Position numbers and translations under genes: made by a program. Below the pieces are notes generated by a model. The model did not search any database. It saw nothing but the letters and a program-made list of their open reading frames with translations, and had not been told where the DNA came from. DNA of 64,000 nt, taken from NCBI GenBank assembly GCA_963833115.1, contig CAWHWS010000002.1, positions 1,302,001 through 1,366,000 on the forward strand, in the 5' to 3' direction. How positions within the stretch are numbered: the first letter of the stretch is position 1; each line of letters opens with the position of its first letter. Positions 7,821 to 15,237 of the stretch are shown here, piece after piece. Origin of the DNA: Hasllibacter sp963833115. Lineage in GTDB: Bacteria > Pseudomonadota > Alphaproteobacteria > Rhodobacterales > Rhodobacteraceae.

Positions 7821-8351
7821 ATGGCCGGCGCCGCCCACCACGTCCTGCCGCCGCCCTCCTTCGAGGATCCGGCGCCGAAGATCCTGATCGTCGTCGCGCC
7901 CTATTACGCGGACGTCGCGGCGGACCTCCTCGCCGGCGCGCGGGCCGCGATCAAGGGCTGCGGCGCCGTGCACGAGACCGCAGAGGTCCCCGGCGCGCTC
8001 GAGATCCCCACCGCCATCGGCATCGCCCACCGCATCGGCGCCTATGACGGCTACGTCGCGCTGGGCTGCGTCGTGCGCGGCGAGACCACGCATTACGATA
8101 CGGTGTGCGCCGATTCCTCGCGCGGCCTGACCACGCTCGGCCTCTCGGGCGCCTGCGTCGGCAATGGCATCCTGACGGTGGAGACCATGGACCAGGCCCG
8201 GGTGCGCGCGGGCGAGCAGGACAAGGGCGGGGGCGCCGCGCTGGCGGCGCTCCACCTCGTCGCCCTCACGCGCCGCATGGGCCGGCCGCCGCGCGACGTC
8301 GGGTTCCGGCGCGGGGACCTCCACCTCGCCAAAGGGGGCGAGACGGTATGA
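7821..8351 (+). CDS. ribH: 6,7-dimethyl-8-ribityllumazine synthase
   Basis: A 176-residue protein, slightly longer than usual because of an N-terminal tail. Motifs are ILIVVAPYYADVA near residue 22, EVPGALEIPTAI near residue 56 (substrate loop), GCVVRGETTHYDTV near residue 84 (phosphate and catalytic site) and GILTVETMDQA near residue 116. It condenses the RibB and RibD products. The C-terminus runs on to share ATGA with nusB, so translation of the two is coupled. Confidence 0.95.
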   Translation: MAGAAHHVLPPPSFEDPAPKILIVVAPYYADVAADLLAGARAAIKGCGAVHETAEVPGALEIPTAIGIAHRIGAYDGYVALGCVVRGETTHYDTVCADSSRGLTTLGLSGACVGNGILTVETMDQARVRAGEQDKGGGAALAALHLVALTRRMGRPPRDVGFRRGDLHLAKGGETV

Positions 8352-8851
8352 CCGGCGCGTCCGGCGCCATGCGCGCCCCGCCCAGCAAGGCCGAGCTGCG
8401 CGAGCTGGCCAAGCGCATGCGCTCGGCCGCGCGGCTCTTCGCGGTGCAGGCGCTCTATCAGATGGAGCTGACCGGCCGCTCCCTCGACGCCGTGCGCGCC
8501 GAGTTCGAGACGCACCGCTTCGGCGAGCGCTTCGAGGACCATGAGATGGAGGAGGGCGACGTCGACCATTTCCGCGCCCTCCTCGAAGGCGCGGTGGACC
8601 GGCAGGCCGCGATCGACCAGGCGACGGACCGCGCCCTCGTGGACCGCTGGCCGCTCGGCCGGGTCGATCCGACGCTGCGCGCGCTCTTCCGCGCCGCGGG
8701 CGCCGAGCTCGCGATGAAGACGCCGCCCAAGGTCGCGATCACCGAGTTCGTCGACGTGGCCCGTGCCTTCTTTCCCGAGGGCCGCGAGCCGCGCCTCGTC
8801 AACGCCGTCCTCGACCACATGGCCCGGGAGGCCCGCCCCGAAGCCTTCTAG
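8348..8851 (+). CDS. nusB: Transcription antitermination factor NusB
   Basis: A 167-residue all-helical protein. RSAARLFAVQALYQMELTGRSLD near residue 25 is the classic NusB RNA-binding helix pair. RWPLGRVDPTLRALFRAAGAEL and the C-terminal KVAITEFVDVARAF...EPRLVNAVLDHMARE also match. It binds boxA RNA with NusE in rRNA antitermination. It starts in an ATGA overlap with ribH and is the last gene of the riboflavin operon, as in many Proteobacteria. Confidence 0.95.
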   Translation: MTGASGAMRAPPSKAELRELAKRMRSAARLFAVQALYQMELTGRSLDAVRAEFETHRFGERFEDHEMEEGDVDHFRALLEGAVDRQAAIDQATDRALVDRWPLGRVDPTLRALFRAAGAELAMKTPPKVAITEFVDVARAFFPEGREPRLVNAVLDHMAREARPEAF

Positions 8852-8868
8852 GCCCCGAGCGGGCCGGA

Positions 8869-8897
8869 CCTCCGCGGAGGCTAAGCCCCGGGGGGCT
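8869..8897. terminator. Paired GC hairpins between convergent nusB and the beta-propeller gene
   Basis: A perfect CCTCCGCGGAGG (8869-8880) is followed by AGCCCCGGGGGGCT (8884-8897). Both lie between the nusB stop and the stop of the gene on the other strand. There is no T-run, so this is a candidate bidirectional terminator or 3'-end stabiliser only. Confidence 0.4.
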
Positions 8898-10404
8898 AGC
8901 CCCCGATGGGGACCGGCCGCGCCGTGCCGTCCGGCAGGCGGCGCAAGGTCCCTCGCCACCCGGCGGGCAGCGTCACCGGCCCCGAGGCGCCGCCATCCGG
9001 CCAGATCACGCGCACCGAAACCTCGCCCGCCCCCCCGATCCCGAAATGCTGCGGCCCGGACGTGCCGCCCGCATGCCCGCCGCCCACCGTCACCTCGCGG
9101 ACCCAGGTCCGGCCGCCCGCCGTCACCTCGAGATGCGCGCCCACGGCGAAGGCGTTGCCGCCCGGCTGGCGCGGCTCGATTGCGACGAACCCGCCCCCGG
9201 GCGTCACGTTGCGCCAGACCTCAAGGGGCGCGCGCCGGTTCACCAGCGCCACGTCGAGCCGCCCGTCCCCGTCGAGATCGGCCAGCGCCGCGCCCCGCCC
9301 GCGGTGGAGGGAGGCGATCCCGGCGGTCGCCGCCGCCTCCTCGAACGTGCCGTCTTCCCGCTGGATCAACAGGTTGGTCGGATCCGCCATCGCCATGCCG
9401 GGCATCTGGTCGACATTGCCTTTGGCGATGAGCAAATCGTCGCGCCCGTCCAGGTCCACGTCCCCCCATTCGGCGTGCCAACCGGTGGAGGGCCGCCCGT
9501 CGCCGCCGACATGCGGCGAGGTCGCGGCGATGCCCGCCTCCCACGGCGCGAGCGCGTAGCCCCCCGGCGCGCTGAGCTGGAGGAGCTGGTCGCCCATCGA
9601 GGTGAGCGCGACGTCCGCACGTCCGTCGCCGGTCACGTCGCGGCTGGCGATGCCCATGCCCCAGATGCTGATCGGCTCCCATCCGTCCTCGGGGCCGAGG
9701 GGGCGAAGCCCGGGCATCTCGAACATCTGTTCCGCGCCGCCGGTCACGTAGTAATGGCGGTCGTTGCTCACGCGCAGGTCCGGCACGCCCCGGCGGCGCC
9801 AGTCGCTCAGCAGCATGGAGAGCGCGCAATGGCCGGGCGCGATCGGCTCGGCCGTCCAGCCCCGCGCCGCGGGCCGCATCAGGGCGCCGTCGTCGCAGGT
9901 GCCGAACGGGCCCTCGGGATCGGCGCGGTCCACATAGGCGCCGAAGGCCAGGGTCGGTCGCTCGTCCCCCGGCATCCACGCGGCGGTGAACGCGGTGGAC
10001 CACGCGTCGTCCCGGTGGGGCAGGGCGATCTCCGGCCCCAGCGCGCAGTCCGGCCCGCCGCGCAGCGCCACGTCCCGGCCCACCCGCAGGAGCACCACGT
10101 CGCGCACCGCGTCGCCGTCGAGGTCCACGGCGTAAGCGCCCGTCACCCCCATCGGCAAGTCGATCGCCGCGCCCTCGAACGCGATGCGCCCCGGCGCGGA
10201 GCGGTTGCGCAGCAGGATCGCGGGCGCCGCGCCCCCGGCGGCCAGGAGCTCCGGCAGTCCGTCGCCATCGCAATCCCAGACCGCCAGACCGCCTCCGACG
10301 AAATGCTCCCAGCCGCCGCCGTATTCATGGGGCGGCATGGCGGCGGGCTCGAAGGCGGGGGCCGCCGCCGCGGGGCCGGCCAGGAGGAGCGCCACCCACC
10401 TCAT
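8896..10404 (-). CDS. Secreted FG-GAP/VCBS beta-propeller protein with ASPIC/UnbV C-terminus (CRTAC1 type)
   Basis: A 502-residue protein with a short signal peptide (MRWVALLLAGPAAAAPAF). Repeated calcium-loop motifs follow: DCDGDGLPELL, DLDGDAVRDVVL, DVTGDGRADVALT, DVDLDGRDDLLI and DLDGDGRLDVALV. These are the FG-GAP repeats of a propeller. The last 100 residues (GGNAFAVGAHLEVTAGG, GGHAGGTSGPQHFGIG, IWPDGGASG) match the ASPIC/UnbV domain. The protein is probably periplasmic or extracellular and binds calcium. Its ATG overlaps the stop of the ROK repressor gene (ATGA), so it is co-translated with the xylose regulator. Its role in sugar use is unknown. Confidence 0.85.
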   Translation of the reverse strand: MRWVALLLAGPAAAAPAFEPAAMPPHEYGGGWEHFVGGGLAVWDCDGDGLPELLAAGGAAPAILLRNRSAPGRIAFEGAAIDLPMGVTGAYAVDLDGDAVRDVVLLRVGRDVALRGGPDCALGPEIALPHRDDAWSTAFTAAWMPGDERPTLAFGAYVDRADPEGPFGTCDDGALMRPAARGWTAEPIAPGHCALSMLLSDWRRRGVPDLRVSNDRHYYVTGGAEQMFEMPGLRPLGPEDGWEPISIWGMGIASRDVTGDGRADVALTSMGDQLLQLSAPGGYALAPWEAGIAATSPHVGGDGRPSTGWHAEWGDVDLDGRDDLLIAKGNVDQMPGMAMADPTNLLIQREDGTFEEAAATAGIASLHRGRGAALADLDGDGRLDVALVNRRAPLEVWRNVTPGGGFVAIEPRQPGGNAFAVGAHLEVTAGGRTWVREVTVGGGHAGGTSGPQHFGIGGAGEVSVRVIWPDGGASGPVTLPAGWRGTLRRLPDGTARPVPIGG

Positions 10405-11654
10405 GCCGGCACGATCCGCTCGCCGCCGAGCGCCGCGTCCACCGCGTGACCGAGGGCCAGCGCGCCGGCCCCGCGCGCCCAGATCGCGCCGCCCCAGGCG
10501 TGGATTTCCACCGGGGTGGGGCCTCGGCCCCCGCGCAGGGTCGCGGCTTCCATCTCGCTGAGGACCTCGCGCGCGTAGAGGAGGTCGAAGCGCATCCGCT
10601 CGCCCGAGAGGATGATCCGCGCCGGGTCGTAGAGGTGCGCCACGTTGCTCAGGCCCAGCGCCATGTAGCGCCCCGCCCGGCGGAAGATGCCCATCGCGGC
10701 GGGGTGGCCGGCCTTCGCCTCCGCGTGGAGCGCGTCGAGCAGCCCCGGCGCGGGAGCCCGGCCGAGCGCGGTCGCCGCCTCGCGCACCAGCGCGTAGTCC
10801 GACACGTACGCCTCGAGGCAGCCCCGCCGCCCGCAGCGGCACAGGGCGCCGTCGAGCTGCACCTTGGTGTGGCCGAGCTCCAGGCCCATGCCGAGCCCGC
10901 CGCGGAAGAGCCGGTTCTCGATCACGAGGCCCATGCCGACGCCGTTCTCGATCGTGACGACCGCGAAGCCGGGCAGGTGGCGGCCCGCGCCGAACCAGAG
11001 CTCCGCGAGGGTCACGGTATTGGAATCATTGTCGATATGGGTCGGCAGGCCCGTCGCGGCCGCGATCTCGGCGGCGAGCGGCAGGCCAGTGCCCTCGATC
11101 ACCGGGGACCAGGCCACGCGCCCGGCCTCGTGGTCGATCATGCCGGGCAGGCCGACGCCGATGGCCGCGAGGCCCGAAAGCCGCACGTCCGCATCCGCGG
11201 CGGCGTCCGCGACGAGGCTCGCCACGGTCTCGACCACCTCCTGCGGGCGGCGCGGCCCGGCGGCGGCGCGGCGCGCCTCGCCGAGGACGGCCCCCGACAT
11301 GTCGAGGATGACGGCCGAGCATGACGCGTCCCCGATCTTTACCCCCGCGACCCGCCGCGCGCCCGGCACGATGCCCAAGGGGGCGGGCGGACGGCCGCGC
11401 CCCGGACCGCCCGCCCGCGCGGGAAGCGCGACCTCCCGCAGGTAGCCGGCCTCGATCAGCTCGGCCGCCCCGGCCGTGACCGTGCCGGGCGAGACGCGCA
11501 GCACCTTGGCGATCTCCGCCCGGCTGGCATGTCCGGCGCCGCGCACGCGCTCGTAGATCGCGAGCCGGAGCGGCCGGCCCGGCTCGCCGCCCGGCGCCGG
11601 CAGGGCCGGGCCGCATCCGCCGGGGGCGGGGCCGGGCCGGGGCCGCTCGTTCAC
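10401..11654 (-). CDS. xylR: ROK-family transcriptional repressor, probable xylose regulator
   Basis: A 417-residue protein. The N-terminal winged helix-turn-helix (about 28-75) contains SRAEIAKVLRVSPGTVTAGAAELIEAGYL. The sugar-kinase-like ROK domain follows, with VGLPGMIDHEAG, the ELGHT histidine, and the zinc motif LCRCGRRGCLEAY (Cys at about 272, 274, 279). It is divergent from xylF, which fits control of the xylose operon by binding in the intergenic region. Effector and operator are inferred. The name xylR is used here for the ROK xylose repressor, not the AraC-type activator of E. coli. Confidence 0.85.
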   Translation of the reverse strand: MNERPRPGPAPGGCGPALPAPGGEPGRPLRLAIYERVRGAGHASRAEIAKVLRVSPGTVTAGAAELIEAGYLREVALPARAGGPGRGRPPAPLGIVPGARRVAGVKIGDASCSAVILDMSGAVLGEARRAAAGPRRPQEVVETVASLVADAAADADVRLSGLAAIGVGLPGMIDHEAGRVAWSPVIEGTGLPLAAEIAAATGLPTHIDNDSNTVTLAELWFGAGRHLPGFAVVTIENGVGMGLVIENRLFRGGLGMGLELGHTKVQLDGALCRCGRRGCLEAYVSDYALVREAATALGRAPAPGLLDALHAEAKAGHPAAMGIFRRAGRYMALGLSNVAHLYDPARIILSGERMRFDLLYAREVLSEMEAATLRGGRGPTPVEIHAWGGAIWARGAGALALGHAVDAALGGERIVPA

Positions 11655-11669
11655 CGCGGCCCCCGGGGG

Positions 11670-11695
11670 ATTATCTTCGGGCGCATGACATAATC
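11670..11695. promoter_or_regulatory. Inverted repeat GATTAT/ATAATC near the ROK gene start
   Basis: GATTAT (11670-11675) and ATAATC (11690-11695) form an inverted repeat with equivalent positions 20 bases apart, about two helical turns. It lies just upstream of the ROK gene in an otherwise GC-rich region. It could be an autoregulatory site; this is inference. Confidence 0.35.
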
Positions 11696-11779
11696 GGCCT
11701 CCAGCATCGCTGCGCGCGCATTCCTGCGGCGCAGAAACCGCCGCCAGCCCGCATATTAGGCGCCGTTCGGACGCGAGCC

Positions 11780-11798
11780 GTCAAATTATTTTTTGACA
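11780..11798 (+). promoter_or_regulatory. Candidate xyl operator overlapping a -35 box
   Basis: GTCAAATTATTTTTTGAC (11780-11797) has perfect GTCAAA/TTTGAC arms around a 6-base AT spacer. The right arm overlaps TTGACA (11793-11798), a consensus -35 hexamer for xylF transcription. No good -10 box is visible 17 bases later (ATGACG). A repressor bound here would block RNA polymerase, which fits the adjacent ROK gene. Confidence 0.5.
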
Positions 11799-11888
11799 CC
11801 CGAACAAAACATGCGATGACGGGGACGAGCCGGGTGAACCGGTCGCCGATCCGGGAACCGGGCGGTGCGACGATAGGGAGACGACACG

Positions 11889-12917
11889 ATGCGCATTCTG
11901 ATGACGCTGGCCGCCACGACGGCCCTCACGCTCGGCACGATGGCGACGGCGCAGGACGGCATGACCGTCGGCGTGAGCTGGTCCAACTTCCAGGAGGAGC
12001 GCTGGAAGACAGACGAGGCCGCGATCCGCGCGGCCCTCGAGGCGGCCGGCGCCGAGTACGTCTCGGCGGACGCGCAGTCCTCCTCGGCCAAGCAACTCTC
12101 CGACGTCGAATCGCTGATCGCGCAGGGCGTCGACGCGCTCATCATCCTGGCGCAGGACAGCCAGGCCATCGGCCCCGCGGTGCAGGCCGCCGCGAACGAG
12201 GGCATCCCCGTCGTCGGCTACGACCGGCTGATCGACGATCCCCGCGCCTTCTACCTGACCTTCGACAACGTCGAGGTCGGACGGATGCAGGCCCGCGCCG
12301 TCCTGGAGGCCGCCCCCGAGGGCAACTACGTGATGATCAAGGGCTCGCCGACCGATCCCAACGCCGACTTCCTGCGCGGCGGCCAGCAGGAGGTCCTGCA
12401 GGAGGCGATCGACGCGGGCGAGATCACCATCGTGGACGAAGCCTACACCGACGGCTGGCTGCCGGCCAACGCCCAGCGCAACATGGAGCAGATCCTCACG
12501 GCGCAGGACAACATGGTCGACGCGGTCGTCGCCTCCAACGACGGCACGGCGGGCGGCGCGGTCGCGGCGCTCACGGCGCAGGGCATGGAGGGCATCCCCG
12601 TCTCCGGCCAGGACGCCGACCAGGCGGCGCTCAACCGGGTCGCGCTGGGCACGCAGACGGTCTCCGTCTGGAAGGACAGCCGCGAGCTCGGCCGCGAGGC
12701 GGCGGAGATCGCGCTCGCCATGGCCGGCGGCACCGAGCCGATGGCCGTCGAGGGCGCCATGGAGTTCACCTCCGACTCGGGCAACGCGATCCCGGCCAAG
12801 TTCCTGGCCCCCGTCCCGGTGACCCAGGGCAATCTCGACGTCGTGGTGGAGGCCGGCTGGATCGCGCAGGAGGATCTCTGCCAGGGCGTCTCCGGCGACG
12901 TTGCCGCCTGCCAGTAA
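11889..12917 (+). CDS. xylF: D-xylose ABC transporter substrate-binding protein
   Basis: A 342-residue periplasmic protein. It has a Sec signal peptide (MRILMTLAATTALTLGTMATAQDG), then a type I periplasmic-binding fold with GVSWSNFQEERWKTDE, LIIL...SQAIGPAVQAAANEGIPVVGYDRLI and SGQDADQAALNRV. These match xylose-binding XylF. The start has AGGGAGACGACACG upstream. It is the first gene of the xyl operon and is separated from xylH by a strong hairpin, which would let the binding protein be made in excess. Confidence 0.94.
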   Translation: MRILMTLAATTALTLGTMATAQDGMTVGVSWSNFQEERWKTDEAAIRAALEAAGAEYVSADAQSSSAKQLSDVESLIAQGVDALIILAQDSQAIGPAVQAAANEGIPVVGYDRLIDDPRAFYLTFDNVEVGRMQARAVLEAAPEGNYVMIKGSPTDPNADFLRGGQQEVLQEAIDAGEITIVDEAYTDGWLPANAQRNMEQILTAQDNMVDAVVASNDGTAGGAVAALTAQGMEGIPVSGQDADQAALNRVALGTQTVSVWKDSRELGREAAEIALAMAGGTEPMAVEGAMEFTSDSGNAIPAKFLAPVPVTQGNLDVVVEAGWIAQEDLCQGVSGDVAACQ

Positions 12918-12927
12918 GCCCAAGCGA

Positions 12928-12951
12928 GGCGGCGCCCGTCCGGGCGCCGCC
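12928..12951 (+). promoter_or_regulatory. Perfect 11-bp-stem hairpin between xylF and xylH
   Basis: GGCGGCGCCCG (12928-12938) and CGGGCGCCGCC (12941-12951) pair perfectly. There is no U-tract, so it is unlikely to stop all transcription. Its likely role is to protect the xylF mRNA 3' end or to reduce read-through, giving more binding protein than permease. This is inferred from similar hairpins after other ABC binding-protein genes. Confidence 0.6.
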
Positions 12952-12975
12952 GACCCCGGCGCGAGGGACGACACC

Positions 12976-14334
12976 ATGACCGACACCGCCGGCGCCTCCG
13001 TTCCGGGCGCACCGCAGACGTCAGGAGAGGCGCCCGGCGCGACCGGGCCGTCACGCGTCGCCCGCCGCAGCGTGATGCGCGACCTCGAGATCGACACCCG
13101 CCTCCTGGGGATGCTCGGCGCCTTCCTCCTGATCTGCGTGATCTTCCAGATCCTGACCGGGGGCCTGCTCGACGGGCGGTTCCTCACCCCGCGCAACGTC
13201 TTCAACCTCACGATCCAGACCGTCTCGGTCGCGATCATGGCGACGGGGATGGTCTTCGTCATCGTCACGCGGAACATCGACCTGTCGGTCGGCGCGCTCC
13301 TCGCGACGTGCTCGGCCGTCATGGCGATGGTCCAGACGCGCTGGCTGCCCGAGACGCTCGGCCTGCCGCTGGGTCATTGGGCCATCGCGCCCCTCGCCAT
13401 CGTCTCCGGCGTGGTCGTCGGCACCGCCATCGGCGCGTTCCAGGGCTACCTGATCGGCTATCTCCTGATCCCGAGCTTCATCGTCACGCTGGGCGGGCTG
13501 CTCGTCTGGCGGAACGTCGCCTGGTACCTGACCAGCGGCCAGACCATCGGTCCGCTCGACGAGACGTTCCGAACGCTGGGCGGCATCGGCGGCACGCTGG
13601 GCGAGGCGCTGTCCTGGGCAATCGGCCTCGCCGCGCTCGCCGCCGCGCTCTGGGGCCTCTGGTCGGCGCGGCGCGCCAAGCTGCGGCACGACTTCCCGGT
13701 CAAGCCGCTCTGGGCGGAGGCGGTGGTCGCGGCCATCGCCGCGGTCGGCATCCTCGGGTTCGTCGCCCTCCTGAACGCCTACGAGATCCCGTCCCGCGTT
13801 CTCGCCCGCGACTTCGCGGCGCGCGGCCTGGAGGTGCCCGATGGGATGGTCGCGGCCTACGGCATCCCGTTCTCGGTGCTGGTCCTGATCGCCATCGCCA
13901 TCGGCATGACGGTCGTCGCCAGGCGCACGCGGCTCGGGCGCTACATCTTCGCGACCGGCGGCAACCCCGACGCGGCCGAGCTCTCCGGGGTGAACACGCG
14001 GCTCCTGACGGTCAAGGTCTTCGCCCTCATGGGGGCGCTCTGCGCGATCTCCGCCGTGGTCGCCTCGGCCCGCCTGACCAACCATTCCAACGACATCGGC
14101 ACGCTGGACGAGCTCCGCGTCATCGCCGCCGCCGTGATCGGGGGCACCGCGCTCGCGGGGGGCTTCGGCACCATCCACGGCGCGATCCTGGGGGCGCTCA
14201 TCATGCAGTCGCTGCAGTCGGGCATGGCGATGGTCGGCGTGGACGCGCCGCTCCAGAACATCGTCGTGGGCACGGTGCTGGTCGCCGCGGTCCTGATCGA
14301 CATCCTCTATCGCAGAAGGACGGGCGCCAGATGA
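12976..14334 (+). CDS. xylH: D-xylose ABC transporter permease
   Basis: A 452-residue inner-membrane protein with about ten hydrophobic helices. After a polar N-terminal tail (about 45 residues), the BPD_transp_2 pattern appears: ATGMVFVIVTRNIDLSVGALL near residue 95, LGGLLVWRNVAW and GGNPDAAELSGVN near residue 330, and GGTALAGGFGTIHGAILGAL near residue 390. A central loop (about 225-260) is rich in charged residues. The start is the ATG at 12976, chosen for family length and GGGACGACACC upstream. The stop shares ATGA with xylG. Confidence 0.94.
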   Translation: MTDTAGASVPGAPQTSGEAPGATGPSRVARRSVMRDLEIDTRLLGMLGAFLLICVIFQILTGGLLDGRFLTPRNVFNLTIQTVSVAIMATGMVFVIVTRNIDLSVGALLATCSAVMAMVQTRWLPETLGLPLGHWAIAPLAIVSGVVVGTAIGAFQGYLIGYLLIPSFIVTLGGLLVWRNVAWYLTSGQTIGPLDETFRTLGGIGGTLGEALSWAIGLAALAAALWGLWSARRAKLRHDFPVKPLWAEAVVAAIAAVGILGFVALLNAYEIPSRVLARDFAARGLEVPDGMVAAYGIPFSVLVLIAIAIGMTVVARRTRLGRYIFATGGNPDAAELSGVNTRLLTVKVFALMGALCAISAVVASARLTNHSNDIGTLDELRVIAAAVIGGTALAGGFGTIHGAILGALIMQSLQSGMAMVGVDAPLQNIVVGTVLVAAVLIDILYRRRTGAR

Positions 14335-15107
14335 ACGTCGGCGATATCGACCGCACCGGCACGCCGCTCGTCGAGCTGCGCGACATCTCCATCGCCTTCG
14401 GCGGCGTGCGCGCCGTCGACCACGTGAGCGTGGACCTCTGGCCCGGGGAGGTCGTCGGCCTCCTGGGGCATAACGGCGCGGGCAAGTCGACGCTGATCAA
14501 GTGCCTCTCCGGCGCCTATCAGGCGGATTCGGGCGAGATCTACGTGGACGGGGAACGCGCGACGATCGCCAACCCCCGCGACGCGCGCCGCTACAACATC
14601 GAGACGATCTACCAGACGCTCGCGCTGGCGGACAATCTCGACGCGGCCTCCAACCTCTTCCTCGGGCGCGAGCTGACCACCGCCTTCGGCCTCGTGGACG
14701 ACAGCGCGATGGAGGCCGAGACCCGCCGCATCATGGCGCGGCTCAATCCGAACTTCGCCAAGTTCTCCGAGCCCGTCAGCGCCCTCTCGGGCGGTCAGCG
14801 GCAGTCCGTCGCGATCGCCCGCGCGGTCTACTTCAACGCGCGCATCCTGATCATGGACGAGCCGACCGCCGCGCTCGGCCCGCAGGAGACCAAGATGGTC
14901 GCCGAGCTCATCCAGGAGCTCAAGCGCCAGGGCATCGGCATCTTCCTCATCAGCCACGACATCCACGACGTCATGGACCTGTGCGACCGCGTCTCGGTGA
15001 TGAAGAACGGCGCGCTCGTCGGGACGGAGCATGTCGGCGACGTGACCGACGACGACATTCTGGGCATGATCATCCTGGGCAAGACGCCCGCCCGGGCGGC
15101 GGCATGA
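14331..15107 (+). CDS. xylG: D-xylose ABC transporter ATP-binding protein (single-domain form)
   Basis: A 258-residue ATPase with Walker A GHNGAGKST (46-54), a Q-loop region around TIYQTLALADN, signature LSGGQRQ (from about 152) and Walker B ILIMDEPTAALGP. E. coli XylG has two ATPase domains in about 510 residues. This protein has one, so it should work as a homodimer under XylH, as is common in Alphaproteobacteria. It starts in an ATGA overlap with xylH. A REP-like element follows before xylB. Confidence 0.93.
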   Translation: MNVGDIDRTGTPLVELRDISIAFGGVRAVDHVSVDLWPGEVVGLLGHNGAGKSTLIKCLSGAYQADSGEIYVDGERATIANPRDARRYNIETIYQTLALADNLDAASNLFLGRELTTAFGLVDDSAMEAETRRIMARLNPNFAKFSEPVSALSGGQRQSVAIARAVYFNARILIMDEPTAALGPQETKMVAELIQELKRQGIGIFLISHDIHDVMDLCDRVSVMKNGALVGTEHVGDVTDDDILGMIILGKTPARAAA

Positions 15108-15172
15108 TCGCGGCCATCGGCGCCACGGGCAGGGCCGGGGGCCCGTGGCCCGAGGCGCCCTCCTTCCCCCTC

Positions 15173-15199
15173 GTCATCCTCCGGCTCGACCGGAGGATC
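15173..15199. repeat. REP-like palindrome, copy 1
   Basis: A 27-base element whose core CCTCCGG-CTCGA-CCGGAGG folds as a perfect hairpin, flanked by GTCAT and ATC. It lies between xylG and xylB. The identical 27 bases recur at 35872-35898, with an inverted variant at 35931-35957. Confidence 0.8.
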
Positions 15200-15237
15200 G
15201 CCGCCTCCCGTGGCCCGATCCGGATGCGGTCCGCCCC

